Positions 17,370 through 26,951 of a DNA stretch of 64,000 bases are shown in pieces. The notes beneath the pieces are model-generated. The model was given only the letters and a program-made list of their open reading frames with translations, did no database searches and was not told where the DNA came from. The first letter of the stretch is position 1, and every line of letters begins with the position of its first letter. The translations under genes and the position numbers were made by a program. The DNA is taken from positions 496,001 through 560,000 of the forward strand of contig NZ_SMLH01000001.1 of NCBI RefSeq assembly GCF_004349315.1. Direction: 5' to 3'. This DNA is from Flavobacterium ranwuense. Lineage in GTDB: Bacteria; Bacteroidota; Bacteroidia; Flavobacteriales; Flavobacteriaceae.

Positions 17370-20150
17370 ATGCCAAAAATTACTGTAACAATTGCAATTT
17401 TGTTCATATTCTCTTTTTCAGCGTTTTCTCAAAAAACAAACCTTTCGGGTCTTTTAACCGATGGTAGCGAAAAAAAACCCATTTACAATTCGGTTGTTGC
17501 TTTATTAACTCCCAAAGACTCTATTTTATACAAGTTTACCCGATCAAATAAAGAGGGGAACTTTAGTTTCAAAAATGTAAAAGCAGGAAATTATATATTG
17601 ATGACGGCTCATAGCCAATATGCCGATTATGTAGATGCTATAATTGTTGAAGAAGGCGAAAAAAAAATGGGGACAATTGCCTTGATGAGCAAAATTAATG
17701 CGCTTAGAGAAGTAATTATAAAGTCGGGTTCTATTAAAATTAAAGGCGATACGACCAGTTACAGAGCAAGTGATTTTAAGGTAGATGCCAATGCCAATGT
17801 AGAAGAATTACTAAAAAAACTGCCGGGGATTCAAGTTGATAAAAATGGTGTTATAAAAGCCATGGGTGAAACGGTAGAAAAAGTATTGGTAGATGGAGAA
17901 GAATTTTTTGGCGATGACCCGGGTATGGCGGTAAAAAACCTACGAGCCGATGCAGTAAAAGAAGTACAAGTTTTTAATAAGAAAAGCGATCAAGCCGAGT
18001 TTACAGGAATTGATGATGGCGACACAAAAAAAACAATTAACCTAAAATTAAAGGAAGATAAAAAGAAAGGTTATTTTGGTAAAATAGATGGTGCAAATCA
18101 ACCATTTACAGATGCGGATTCCAGATACAATACCAATTTGATGTTTAGCTCTTTTAAAGGCAAAAGAAAACTATCTGCTTTTTTATTAAATGGGAATACT
18201 GGGCAAGATGGACTTGGCTGGCAAGACAGCGAAAAATTTGGAGCACGGGATGATATAAGCATGAACATGGATGACGATGGAAATGTAAGTTATGAATGGA
18301 CAGGTGGCAATAATGATGAAGAACCTTATGTTGACACTCAAAATGGGTTTATCAAAAACACCAACGCAGGATTGCAGTACAGCAACAAGTGGAATGATAA
18401 ACAAACATTGAATCTATCACCAAAATACAACAACCAAATTTATACAAACAATAAAAGCAGGGTTACCCAAACACAAGTGGGAGAAACCCAATTAAACGAA
18501 AACAGATCAACGGTAAGCAATGTAAACAGAAGTAATTTTAAACTAAATGCTATTTACGATGTAAAATTAGATTCTATAAATTCGATAAAATTTACCGCCA
18601 AAACTAATTTTTATAATACCGAAAGTGATGAATTTACAAATGGTGAGACAACGGGAGGTGATGGATTATTAAAAAACAAACAGGAAAAAATATTTAATAC
18701 AAATTCGGATAAGGAATCTTTGTCTGCCAGTATTTTGTATAAACATAAATTCACCAAAGCCCGTCGTACATTTTCTGTAAACGGTAGTTGGAACACGTTG
18801 AATACAGATTCAAATAATTTCTTAAAGTCTTCCAACGAAAGTTATGATGGAGGTGTTTTTTCTTCTAGGGATGATGTAGACCAAAATAAAATAGGAGAAA
18901 AAACAAGTCAAAACCTTGCTGTAAATGTTACCTATACAGAGCCTATTGGTAAGAAATTTGCAATGCAAGTTGCCTATCAGGTTGCTCATAACACGGGCGA
19001 AAGCAACTATTTAACGTATGATTATTCGGATGTTACAGGCAAGTATGATGTGGTTGTAGATTCTTTATCTAACCAGTTCAAACAGACAATAACAACTAAC
19101 AAGCCCAATATAAAACTGAGTTACAATGCTAAAAAAATAAATTATAGCTTTGGAAGTGGTTTTGGTTTTACTTCGTTTGATTTGCAAGATCAAACTTTAA
19201 ATAAAGAATATAAGCGCAGCTATACTAACTTTTTTCCAACTGCAAATTTTTCTTACAAGTACAAAAGCAATAGTAACTTGCGTTTCAATTATCAAGGCGC
19301 AACCAGACAGCCTACCATCGATCAATTACAGCCTTTGAGAAACAATCAAGATTTTTTCAATCAAACTTTAGGTAATCCAGATTTAAAGCAATCCTTTACC
19401 AATAGTGTAAACATATCACACAATAGTTATAGTATTTTGACAGAATCGCATTTTTACCAAAGTATTTCTTTTAGAACAACTTCCAATTTAATTACTTACA
19501 ACAAAGATATAGATCCAGAAAGTGCTAAAACAATTAGCACGCCCATAAATACAAACGGAAATTTTTCAGGAAATTTTTATTTTGGATATGGATTTAAGAT
19601 AAAAAAAATAGATTTACACGTTAATCTTAATCCATCTGTTAACTATAACAAATCGGTACTTAGTATTAATAACAAAATCAATAATTCCAATACTTTAAAT
19701 TCAGGATTTTCAATTTATTTAAATAAATCAAAAGAAAAGAAATACGAATTTAGTTTAAGTAATTATTTTTCAAACAACAGAAACAGTACTTCTCAAAACG
19801 ATGAAATAAAATCATTTAACACTAATAATTTAGGCTTGGACATAGGGGTTTATTTCAGAGAAAAATGGAAATTGTCCACAGACTATAATTTATATTCCCG
19901 ACAAAAAACGGTCGATTTTAAAACCAACCTCACCAATCAATTGTGGAATGCAAGGCTACAACGGACCTTTAAAAACGATGAGTTTACAGCTTATATCCTA
20001 GTGCGGGATATTTTGAATCAAAATATAGGCATAAATAGATATGTTTATGAAAACACAATAGGTGAGGAACGAAACGATAGGCTCAAAAGATATGCTATGA
20101 TAGGCTTTACCTGGAATTTTAAAAACAAAGGCGAAACAGTAAAAAAATAA
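17370..20150 (+). CDS. Outer-membrane beta-barrel protein (TonB-receptor-like, CarboxypepD_reg N-terminus)
   Basis: A 926-residue protein with a signal peptide ending ...FSFSAFSQ (about residue 20) and a carboxypeptidase-regulatory-like beta domain (25-110). A plug-like region (115-220: LKKLPGIQVDKNGVIKAMG, VLVDGEEFFGDDPGMA) precedes a long barrel with alternating aromatic strands. It matches the Bacteroidota 'outer membrane beta-barrel family' that resembles TonB-dependent receptors; no TonB box is obvious. The substrate is unknown. It is followed 61 bases later by a GLPGLI gene, a pairing common in Flavobacteriia, so they probably act together. Confidence 0.88.
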   Translation: MPKITVTIAILFIFSFSAFSQKTNLSGLLTDGSEKKPIYNSVVALLTPKDSILYKFTRSNKEGNFSFKNVKAGNYILMTAHSQYADYVDAIIVEEGEKKMGTIALMSKINALREVIIKSGSIKIKGDTTSYRASDFKVDANANVEELLKKLPGIQVDKNGVIKAMGETVEKVLVDGEEFFGDDPGMAVKNLRADAVKEVQVFNKKSDQAEFTGIDDGDTKKTINLKLKEDKKKGYFGKIDGANQPFTDADSRYNTNLMFSSFKGKRKLSAFLLNGNTGQDGLGWQDSEKFGARDDISMNMDDDGNVSYEWTGGNNDEEPYVDTQNGFIKNTNAGLQYSNKWNDKQTLNLSPKYNNQIYTNNKSRVTQTQVGETQLNENRSTVSNVNRSNFKLNAIYDVKLDSINSIKFTAKTNFYNTESDEFTNGETTGGDGLLKNKQEKIFNTNSDKESLSASILYKHKFTKARRTFSVNGSWNTLNTDSNNFLKSSNESYDGGVFSSRDDVDQNKIGEKTSQNLAVNVTYTEPIGKKFAMQVAYQVAHNTGESNYLTYDYSDVTGKYDVVVDSLSNQFKQTITTNKPNIKLSYNAKKINYSFGSGFGFTSFDLQDQTLNKEYKRSYTNFFPTANFSYKYKSNSNLRFNYQGATRQPTIDQLQPLRNNQDFFNQTLGNPDLKQSFTNSVNISHNSYSILTESHFYQSISFRTTSNLITYNKDIDPESAKTISTPINTNGNFSGNFYFGYGFKIKKIDLHVNLNPSVNYNKSVLSINNKINNSNTLNSGFSIYLNKSKEKKYEFSLSNYFSNNRNSTSQNDEIKSFNTNNLGLDIGVYFREKWKLSTDYNLYSRQKTVDFKTNLTNQLWNARLQRTFKNDEFTAYILVRDILNQNIGINRYVYENTIGEERNDRLKRYAMIGFTWNFKNKGETVKK

Positions 20151-20211
20151 GTTAAACATTTATTGGGATGTAACTACGGGAAACTTCAATAAAACTCACA
20201 ATTCACAACAT

Positions 20212-20973
20212 ATGAAATCAATACTTTTTTTTATAGCAGCACTACTTTTTACAACTGCATCAATAGCACAGCAATTTATAGATAAAGCTGTAATTGAATA
20301 TGAAGTAAATACCAATCTCAAAAAAACGATGAGCAATGATAGCTGGGGCGAGATGGTGAAAGAAAACCTGTCTGACCTAAAAATATCCTATTTCACTTAT
20401 ACTTTTGCAGACAACAAAAGCCTATACAAATTTGACAGATGGAGCCCAAAAACAAGAATACCAAATAACCTAAAAGCGGCTGATGAAGAAAACACTTGGT
20501 ATTTTGATTTTGCAACAAGAAAAATGAATATGCAAAAGCAAATAGTGGGAACTAATTTTGTAATAGCAGATAGTATACAAAACATACAATGGAAAATCAC
20601 AAATGAACATAGAGAAATAGCCGGTTATAATTGCCGAAAAGCCGTGGGAAAAATAATGGATGACGTATATGTATTTGCTTTTTACACAGACGATATCACC
20701 ATTTCTGGCGGTCCATGTTCTATAAATGGTTTGCCGGGTATGATTTTAGGACTTTCGATACCAAGATTATACACCTCATTTATAGCTACCAAAATAGATT
20801 TGAAAATCACTAACCCATCTGACATAAAACCAATTATAGCCAAAAAAACCTATGACTTAATGGGGCTAAAATCGATGATAGAAGAAAAAACAAAGGATTG
20901 GTTCACCTATGGTGATGATAAAGAAGAAAACAAAAGACAAAAAAATCTTTTTTTGTGGAATGCTTTTTTATAG
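20212..20973 (+). CDS. GLPGLI family protein
   Basis: A 253-residue exported protein with a signal peptide (cleavage near SIA-QQ, residue 19-20) and the family-defining motif GLPGMILGL at residues 173-181. Cysteines at about 142 and 169 may form a disulphide. GLPGLI proteins are periplasmic or outer-membrane proteins of unknown function, usually encoded next to a TonB-receptor-like barrel, as here. The stop codon runs directly into a palindromic repeat that separates it from the convergent gene. Confidence 0.93.
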   Translation: MKSILFFIAALLFTTASIAQQFIDKAVIEYEVNTNLKKTMSNDSWGEMVKENLSDLKISYFTYTFADNKSLYKFDRWSPKTRIPNNLKAADEENTWYFDFATRKMNMQKQIVGTNFVIADSIQNIQWKITNEHREIAGYNCRKAVGKIMDDVYVFAFYTDDITISGGPCSINGLPGMILGLSIPRLYTSFIATKIDLKITNPSDIKPIIAKKTYDLMGLKSMIEEKTKDWFTYGDDKEENKRQKNLFLWNAFL

Positions 20974-21042
20974 TCATTGCGAGGAACGAAGCAATCCCAT
21001 TTGTTGCTCTCGGCGTGTGATTGCTTCGTTCCTCACAATGAC
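20973..21042. repeat. REP-like palindrome between convergent genes
   Basis: Arms of 24 bases at 20973-20996 and 21019-21042 (GTCATTGCGAGGAACG... against its complement) differ at one position and flank a 22-base spacer. The unit fits exactly between the stop codons of two convergent genes. The core CATTGCGAGGAACGAAGCAA is a dispersed palindrome I recall from many Bacteroidota genomes. It probably also acts as a bidirectional terminator (inference). Confidence 0.75.
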
Positions 21043-21351
21043 CTACAAATATATCTTTTCGTCTTGGCAACGCTTCAAAATACACCTTTTTAAATTCGAA
21101 ATAGTTTCCTGATAATTTGGAGAGTCATACCCAAAACGCTCGTGTTCGGCTTGTTCTTTCTCGATAACATCGCAGCCTTTTATCACTTCTTTGAGCATAT
21201 CAAGCATCGCTAATTCTTTGTTGTTTGTTTTTTGAAATTTGAATTCCACTATTTCGTCTTGCAATTGTTCACAATATTCCAAAAGTTGCACTACTTCTGG
21301 TTCGTCTAGAAGGGAAGGGTTGTTTTTGAATATTTCTCGAATGGATTTCAT
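21043..21351 (-). CDS. Small hypothetical helical protein
   Basis: A 102-residue soluble protein rich in charged residues (MKSIREIFKNNPSLLDEPEV at the start), predicted helical and with no membrane segment or signal. Codon use and amino-acid composition look like a real gene, and it ends exactly at the REP-like palindrome. The length and E/K-rich helices resemble small Flavobacterium conserved proteins, but I cannot name a family or function. Confidence 0.6.
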   Translation of the reverse strand: MKSIREIFKNNPSLLDEPEVVQLLEYCEQLQDEIVEFKFQKTNNKELAMLDMLKEVIKGCDVIEKEQAEHERFGYDSPNYQETISNLKRCILKRCQDEKIYL

Positions 21352-21628
21352 TTTAAAATATTTACAGTCTCAGTTTAGTTTAAAATTTAAAAGCAGTGAA
21401 CGTTGCTTAATTCTCCACTTTTTAAACATTAAAATAAGTATTTTTTAGATGTAGATTGTGTATTTTGCTCTCGATGGTGAGCAAAGAATTCGCCGTCCAG
21501 ATAATTAAAAAAATTGAATATATTTCCGTGCGATTGGTTATAATTTTCAATAGATTCCTTCAACTCGAGTCTCATTATGTATACGCTGCACCAAACTCCA
21601 GCTTGTTGACAGTAGTTATTTTCTTCTG

Positions 21629-22270
21629 TTACTTTTTTATTTTTGTATTCATTAGTTCTTTGCTCAATTCCCAAATTTTATTTTTTCCGAACTCTCCATA
21701 ATAAGAAATGTATTTTCCGCTTCTATCTATGATTACTGCACTAGAACAAGGATAATGCAATTTAAAAAATAAATTTTCTACTAATTGATTCTTATCGTTG
21801 TCCCATTTTACTTGCTTTGGGTGATAATATTGTAAGTTTTCATCATCTTTATAAATCCAAAAATGATTGTAACTCCCTATTTTATTAAGTTTTTTTAAGT
21901 AATCATGATCAAAAATATTCCAAAAAGATGTACTTTCTGTTCCATTGCATCGATCTTTTCCGGGATAATATACAATTACGATGAGATCATTAATTAATTC
22001 TTTATCTGATGAAAGAGACTTTTTTAAATTATTAAAAATACTATCATTAAGTTGTCCATAGTTTTTTCGCGTAATTAGTAAAGATGTTTTCAGCGTGTCA
22101 TTTTCAAAATGTAAATCTAAATTTTTTTGAAAATTCTGCTGCTTATAAAAAGTCGATTCTGAAATTTCTTCCAGGTTTTCATTATAAAAAACTTTCTTTT
22201 GTTCTTGCGAAAAACTTAAATTAACAATTGAAATTAGGACCAGTATTGAACAGTATTTTTTCATTTTCAA
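21629..22270 (-). CDS. Exported hypothetical protein, possibly thioredoxin-fold
   Basis: A 213-residue protein with a signal peptide (cleavage near LSFS-QEQ, about residue 22). DLIVIVYYPGKDRCNG looks like a central beta strand followed by a Cys-containing turn. The later PCSSAVIIDRSGKYISYYGE resembles the 'cis-Pro strand then ID-x-x-G' segment of thioredoxin-like proteins, but there is no CxxC. I suggest a degenerate thioredoxin-like fold in the periplasm; this is inference. It is a single gene with no obvious partners. Confidence 0.65.
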   Translation of the reverse strand: MKMKKYCSILVLISIVNLSFSQEQKKVFYNENLEEISESTFYKQQNFQKNLDLHFENDTLKTSLLITRKNYGQLNDSIFNNLKKSLSSDKELINDLIVIVYYPGKDRCNGTESTSFWNIFDHDYLKKLNKIGSYNHFWIYKDDENLQYYHPKQVKWDNDKNQLVENLFFKLHYPCSSAVIIDRSGKYISYYGEFGKNKIWELSKELMNTKIKK

Positions 22271-22389
22271 CTTTTTTTGAGGTAATAAAAGACAAATTAT
22301 TTCTATATATTAGCAAAGCTACACTAAAACAGGATGGAAGTACTGTAATATTATTCTGCTAATATACTAAAATCCAAAGCTCCCTAAAA

Positions 22390-22418
22390 CAAAAAAACTT
22401 CCCTTTTCAGAGAAGTTT
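22390..22418 (-). terminator. Rho-independent terminator of the ferredoxin reductase gene
   Basis: Read on the minus strand, AAACTTC and GAAGTTT form a 7-bp stem around a 10-base loop, followed by a run of seven T. It starts about 23 bases after the reductase stop codon. Confidence 0.75.
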
Positions 22419-22440
22419 CATGTATAAAGCAATTTATCTT

Positions 22441-23493
22441 TTAAACATCATCATAATCTACATAAATAGTCTCAGAGGTCGGATGCGCTTGACACGTAAG
22501 TATCAAACCATCGGCGATTTCTTTATCGGTAAGGATGGAGTTTTTGGTCATTTCGGCAGTTCCGGATGTAACGCGAGCAAGACAGCTGCTGCAGATTCCG
22601 CCTTGGCAAGAATACGGAGCGTCAATACCTTGCTTTAAAGCAGCATCAAGAACGGTTTGTTTTTGTGACATTTCAAAAGTCGTTTCTTCGTCATCCACCA
22701 TAATGGTGATTTTGGAATGTCCTCCTAATGATTTTTCTATTTTATTTTCTTTCGTAGAAGAAGAAAACAATTCAAATTTTATTGCGGTTTCCTTAACGTT
22801 GTGCTCCTTCAAAACTCCAGAAACGGTATTAATCATTTCTTCCGGGCCACACAAATAGAACTTATCAAATTCCAGTTCCTTGTGTTTGTTATTCAAAACA
22901 AAATTCACCGTTGATTTTTCAATTCGTCCAAACAAAGCATTTTCTGCTTTGGCTTGACTGAAAACATAATGTACAAAAAGACGACCCACATATTGCAATT
23001 GTAAATCGTGCAATTCTTGATGAAAGATAGTTTCTTCGGGAGATTTGTTCCCGTAAACCAATACAAAAGAACTTTTAGGTTCGTTTTTCAATACCGATTT
23101 TAAGATGGATAATACGGGAGTGATTCCGCTTCCGGCTATAAAAGCGGCATAATTTTTTTGTCGGCCAACTTGTGGTTCAAAAATAAATTTTCCTTCCGGT
23201 TTTCCTACTTCAAGCACATCTCCAGCTTTAAGCTTTGTGTTAGCAAATTGAGAGAAAGCACCGTTTTTCACTGCTTTCACAGCAATTCGTAATTCCCCGC
23301 TGTCAGGAGCCGAGCAAATAGAATAGGCACGACGAATTTCCTCGCCGTCAAGTGTTAATCTTAAATTGATATATTGACCGGCAACAAAAGTATAATTCGC
23401 TTTTAATTCCTCGGGTACGTTAAAAAGTACGGAAACAGCGTCTTTGGTTTCGCGTTTTACTTCTTTTATTATTAGTTTTAAAAAAGATGGCAT
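22441..23493 (-). CDS. PaaE-like ferredoxin-NADP reductase with C-terminal 2Fe-2S domain
   Basis: A 350-residue flavin/iron-sulphur reductase: an FAD domain with RRAYSICSAP (residues 53-62), an NAD(P) domain with AGSGITPVLSIL and LCGPEEMI, and a plant-type 2Fe-2S domain with CQGGICSSCLAR and the fourth cysteine in LTCQAHP. This layout matches PaaE and Hcp/Hmp-type electron-transfer reductases that pass electrons from NAD(P)H to an oxygenase or other acceptor. No oxygenase is nearby, so the partner is unknown. It is transcribed away from the PadR operon. Confidence 0.92.
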   Translation of the reverse strand: MPSFLKLIIKEVKRETKDAVSVLFNVPEELKANYTFVAGQYINLRLTLDGEEIRRAYSICSAPDSGELRIAVKAVKNGAFSQFANTKLKAGDVLEVGKPEGKFIFEPQVGRQKNYAAFIAGSGITPVLSILKSVLKNEPKSSFVLVYGNKSPEETIFHQELHDLQLQYVGRLFVHYVFSQAKAENALFGRIEKSTVNFVLNNKHKELEFDKFYLCGPEEMINTVSGVLKEHNVKETAIKFELFSSSTKENKIEKSLGGHSKITIMVDDEETTFEMSQKQTVLDAALKQGIDAPYSCQGGICSSCLARVTSGTAEMTKNSILTDKEIADGLILTCQAHPTSETIYVDYDDV

Positions 23494-23580
23494 GTGATTA
23501 TTTTTTTACAAAGATAGGAAACACATTAGGTTTCTAAAAATCAAAAGGATTGAAAATTTACATACCTAAAATGGTTATGT

Positions 23581-23593
23581 ATAAGAATCTTAT
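23581..23593. promoter_or_regulatory. Possible PadR operator palindrome
   Basis: ATAAGAATCTTAT is a 13-bp palindrome with one central unpaired base, just upstream of the TATATTTG element of the padR gene. TTATGTAT also occurs twice (23575 and 23590). Position and symmetry fit autoregulation by the PadR protein, but no binding data exist. Confidence 0.35.
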
Positions 23594-23594
23594 G

Positions 23595-23602
23595 TATATT
23601 TG
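23595..23602 (+). promoter_or_regulatory. -7 promoter element (TATATTTG) of the padR operon
   Basis: An exact TAnnTTTG match 44 bases before the padR ATG, overlapping the likely operator. Confidence 0.5.
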
Positions 23603-23646
23603 ATTTTTGAAATAAGAAATACCACTAAACTTGCAACGACTGAACC

Positions 23647-23988
23647 ATGAAAAATTCTCAATTATACAAAGGAAGTCTGAATACCATTATTATGAAATTG
23701 CTGGAAGAAAACGGCAAGATGTACGGCTATGAAATCACCCAAAAAGTAAAAGGGATTACCCAAGGCGAGTTGAACATCACTGAAGGCGCTTTGTATCCGG
23801 CGTTGCACAAACTCGAGGCCGAAGGTTTACTGGATGTCGAGATTGAAAAAGTGGATAACCGCATGCGTAAATATTACAAACTCACGGAAAGCGGTCAGAA
23901 AGAAACAGTAAACCGACTTTCAGAACTGGAAGATTTTATTAGAAACATGCAAAGCTTAGTGAACCCAAACCCAAAACTGGAATTTTAA
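23647..23988 (+). CDS. PadR family transcriptional regulator
   Basis: A 113-residue winged-helix repressor of the short PadR subfamily-2 type: MKNSQLYKGSLNTIIMKLL, GYEITQKVK, then the wing helix ITEGALYPALHKLEAEGLL and a C-terminal dimerisation helix. Such proteins usually repress their own operon and a transporter. The next gene starts 10 bases downstream, and the operon continues through two membrane proteins to an ABC exporter, so it probably controls that exporter. The inducer is unknown. Confidence 0.93.
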   Translation: MKNSQLYKGSLNTIIMKLLEENGKMYGYEITQKVKGITQGELNITEGALYPALHKLEAEGLLDVEIEKVDNRMRKYYKLTESGQKETVNRLSELEDFIRNMQSLVNPNPKLEF

Positions 23989-23998
23989 TTTTTTGAAG

Positions 23999-24679
23999 AT
24001 GAAACTAACTACTGAACAAATCGCTCAAATAGAAGAAACTTTGGTTTTTAATGGACTGATTTACGACGACATTAAATTAGAAGTAACCGATCATATCGCT
24101 TCGGAAATAGAAGAAAAAACAATCAATGAAGAAGTTTCATTTGAACTTGCTTTTAAAGAAGTTTTTGAGAAATGGAAACCGGAATTAAGACCAGCTTCCT
24201 ATGGTTTATGGCTCGGTCGTAGTTATTCTGGACCCAAAATAATAATGGATAAAATGGCTAGGTATACAAAATCGAGATTTTGGTATATTACTTTAGGTGC
24301 AATTCCTTTGACTTTAATTGCAACAGCTTTTATTCACTTTTTTAATACCGAAACATTCATTTATTTTTTTACAAAAGCAATAAGAATTCTTTTTGCAACA
24401 GAAGTTTTTTTGGTAACAATAGCCTGGATAATAATTTGGAAATATAAGAGCAAAACCACTTTTAGTTATCTCTTTAAAAAAAGAAGTGTTCTAGTGTTTT
24501 TCCAACCTTTGTTGTTGGGTGTAGGATTAGTTCCTATTAAACTTATGAATATTGATGCAGATGTTCAAATGGGATTTATATATGTATTTTTTATGATCCT
24601 TTTGTTTTTCATGATTGATTTTGTTTTGGTATTTCAGCATATACGTGTGATTAAAAAACAATCTCTTTCCAAATCATGA
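23999..24679 (+). CDS. PadR-associated membrane protein (HAAS-like N-terminus)
   Basis: A 226-residue protein with a cytoplasmic helical domain of about 85 residues (LTTEQIAQIEETL, LEVTDHIASEIEE, AFKEVFEKW) followed by four membrane spans. The layout resembles DUF1700/HAAS-type proteins that accompany PadR regulators and are thought to sense or anchor. I choose the ATG at 23999 over a TTG at 23993. Its 3' end overlaps the next, similar gene by 4 bases (ATGA). Function unknown. Confidence 0.72.
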   Translation: MKLTTEQIAQIEETLVFNGLIYDDIKLEVTDHIASEIEEKTINEEVSFELAFKEVFEKWKPELRPASYGLWLGRSYSGPKIIMDKMARYTKSRFWYITLGAIPLTLIATAFIHFFNTETFIYFFTKAIRILFATEVFLVTIAWIIIWKYKSKTTFSYLFKKRSVLVFFQPLLLGVGLVPIKLMNIDADVQMGFIYVFFMILLFFMIDFVLVFQHIRVIKKQSLSKS

Positions 24680-25383
24680 AACTAACCGCCCAACAAATAG
24701 ACCAACTCTACCTTTTTACCCGTCAGCATTATGTAGAATGGTATGATTTACAAACGGAATTAGTCGATCATTTGGCCAACGCTATTGAAACCGAATGGGA
24801 ACAAAACCCCAAACTTACTTTTGACGAAGTTTTAAATAAAGAATTCAGGAAGTTTGGCGTTTTTGGTTTTATGGATGTGGTAGAAAGTCGTCAAGCTGCA
24901 TTAGGAAAAAAATACAATCGCTTGGTATTTAATCATTTTAAAGCATTTTTTAGAGTACCAAAAATTTTATTAACAATAGGAGTCACCTTTTTACTTTTTA
25001 AGATTCTTAAAACAAGCATGTATAACAACTATATTTTCATTGCCATTTGTATTAGTTATTTCGGATTTATTTTTTTTGAATTCTATAAGATTAAGAAAAT
25101 TAGAAAGATACAGAAAGAAACAAGTAAAAAGAAATGGTTGTTTGAAGAAATTATCAACCAATATGGTGTTTCTTCAGGAGCTTTTTCAGTTCCGTTTTAT
25201 TTTTTTATTCAAATAAGCAGTCGTGCAGAAAGGTATTTATTAAATGATTACTGGCTTTTCTCTGTAAGTTTGATGTTGGTACTTTTTGGAATTTTAAATT
25301 ATATTTTATTCAAAATTATCCCTTCTAAGACTAGAGAATACCTATTAGAAACCTACCCGGAATATAAATTAGAAAAACTGTAA
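24676..25383 (+). CDS. PadR-associated membrane protein, paralogue of the preceding gene
   Basis: A 235-residue protein of the same design: N-terminal helices (LTAQQIDQLYLF, TELVDHLANAIE) and four or five membrane segments. The shared pattern L-T-x-x-Q-I, then E-x-x-D-H-x-A-x-x-I-E shows it arose by duplication of its neighbour, though the membrane halves have diverged. It is translationally coupled to the upstream gene through ATGA. It may act with it as a heteromer; this is inference. Confidence 0.7.
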   Translation: MKLTAQQIDQLYLFTRQHYVEWYDLQTELVDHLANAIETEWEQNPKLTFDEVLNKEFRKFGVFGFMDVVESRQAALGKKYNRLVFNHFKAFFRVPKILLTIGVTFLLFKILKTSMYNNYIFIAICISYFGFIFFEFYKIKKIRKIQKETSKKKWLFEEIINQYGVSSGAFSVPFYFFIQISSRAERYLLNDYWLFSVSLMLVLFGILNYILFKIIPSKTREYLLETYPEYKLEKL

Positions 25384-25430
25384 CGTTTTCTTATTTTGAC
25401 TACATATTATAAAACCAAAATAACCAAACT

Positions 25431-26900
25431 ATGATTCAAAAATTTCTTTATCTCGAATGGAAAGCATTTATCAGATCAGCTTCCTTCGCTACTAATTTGG
25501 CTTTGAAAATCCTGATGGGTCTCGTCGCCGTTTATTTCATTTTAATTTTCTTAGCATTAGGAGTCGGGGCATTTTATATTTTAGAGAAAATGAATCTGGA
25601 TCCAATCGTTACCGTGAATCAATTCTTGATTTACTATATACTGATGGATTTAATCATCCGATTGCTGTTGCAAAAAATCCCCGTGATGAACATTCGTCCG
25701 ATGTTGATTTTCCCCATAAAAAAATCCACTATTGTTCATTTCTCTTTAGGAAAAACCGTTTTGTCATTCTTTAATTTGGTGCATGGTTTTTTCCTGATTC
25801 CGTTTAGTATTGTTTTAATTATCGAAGGCTATGATGTAGTGTCAGTGGTCCTTTGGTATACTGCGCTGTTTTCACTGCTGTACATCAATAATTTTATAAA
25901 TATTGTATTGAGTAATAAAGACAATTTATTTGCGATTTTCTTAGCAATAGCATCCGTTTTAGGAGGATTACAGTATTATGGACTGTTCAATATCACGGAT
26001 TATACGACTCCGTTTTTTAATGCTATTTTCAATACGTATTGGGCTTTTGCCATTCCGGTATTGGCTTTAATCGCCATATATTATGTCACTTTCCAATATT
26101 TCAAAAAGAATTTATACCTCGATGCGGGATTGTCGAACAAACACGATGTTGCCAAAACAGAGGAGTTGACTTGGTTGAACCAATTTGGAACCATCGGAAC
26201 CTTTTTGAAAAATGACATTAAACTAATAAAGAGAAACAAACGATCTAAAACCACCATAGGATTGAGCGTTATGTTCCTTTTTTATGGCTTTCTTTTCTTT
26301 ACCAATGCAATTGAAGTATACAATAACCCTATGATGCACATTTTTGCCGGAATTTTCGTTTCGGGTGGATTTCTTATCACTTTTGGACAATTTGTACCCA
26401 GCTGGGACAGCGCCTATTACCAGTTGATGATGACGCAAAATATTCCTTATAAAGGCTATTTGAGTTCTAAATGGTGGCTGATGGTAATCGCGACAATAGT
26501 TACCACAACTATTGCTTCTTTCTATCTCTATTTTGGATGGCAGATTTATTTGACAATAGTGGTTGGTGCAATTTATAATATTGGAGTCAATTCCCATTTG
26601 GTTTTATTAGGTGGCGCGTATACCAAAACGCCAATCGATTTGAGTTCCGGTAAAGGTGCTTTTGGAGATAAAAAAGCATTCAATGTAAAAACCATGCTTA
26701 TTTCACTGCCTCAATTAGGATTGCCCGTTTTATTGTATTGGTTAGGTTCTAAATTAGGCAATGCCAATGTGGGATTAGCACTAGTGGCGTCGATGGGAGT
26801 TATAGGATTTGCTTTGAAAGACAAGGTTTTTTCTTTGATTGAAAAAATTTACAAATCCGAAAAATACGCCACAATTGCAGCTTACAAACAAAAGAGTTAA
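25431..26900 (+). CDS. ABC exporter permease (DUF5687-like)
   Basis: A 489-residue membrane protein with about 12 spans, starting MIQKFLYLEWKAFIRSASFA. This matches Bacteroidota DUF5687 permeases, encoded directly before their ATPase as here (51-base gap). The middle cytoplasmic loop (FGTIGTFLKNDIKLIKRNKR) repeats the N-terminal 'LEWK' coupling pattern, suggesting two fused halves of six spans each. Substrate unknown. PadR-controlled exporters often expel drugs or antimicrobial peptides. Confidence 0.82.
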   Translation: MIQKFLYLEWKAFIRSASFATNLALKILMGLVAVYFILIFLALGVGAFYILEKMNLDPIVTVNQFLIYYILMDLIIRLLLQKIPVMNIRPMLIFPIKKSTIVHFSLGKTVLSFFNLVHGFFLIPFSIVLIIEGYDVVSVVLWYTALFSLLYINNFINIVLSNKDNLFAIFLAIASVLGGLQYYGLFNITDYTTPFFNAIFNTYWAFAIPVLALIAIYYVTFQYFKKNLYLDAGLSNKHDVAKTEELTWLNQFGTIGTFLKNDIKLIKRNKRSKTTIGLSVMFLFYGFLFFTNAIEVYNNPMMHIFAGIFVSGGFLITFGQFVPSWDSAYYQLMMTQNIPYKGYLSSKWWLMVIATIVTTTIASFYLYFGWQIYLTIVVGAIYNIGVNSHLVLLGGAYTKTPIDLSSGKGAFGDKKAFNVKTMLISLPQLGLPVLLYWLGSKLGNANVGLALVASMGVIGFALKDKVFSLIEKIYKSEKYATIAAYKQKS

Positions 26901-26951
26901 TCAAAATCGATTAAAAACAAATTAACAAATAACCGAATTAACCATAAGAAA

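Noticed and set aside
21429-21674. 81-codon frame on the minus strand after the exported thioredoxin-like protein
   Set aside because: It overlaps the end of that gene by 46 bases, has no family resemblance and an AT-rich, N/F-heavy composition. A shorter start (21575) leaves only 48 codons. Not supported as a gene.
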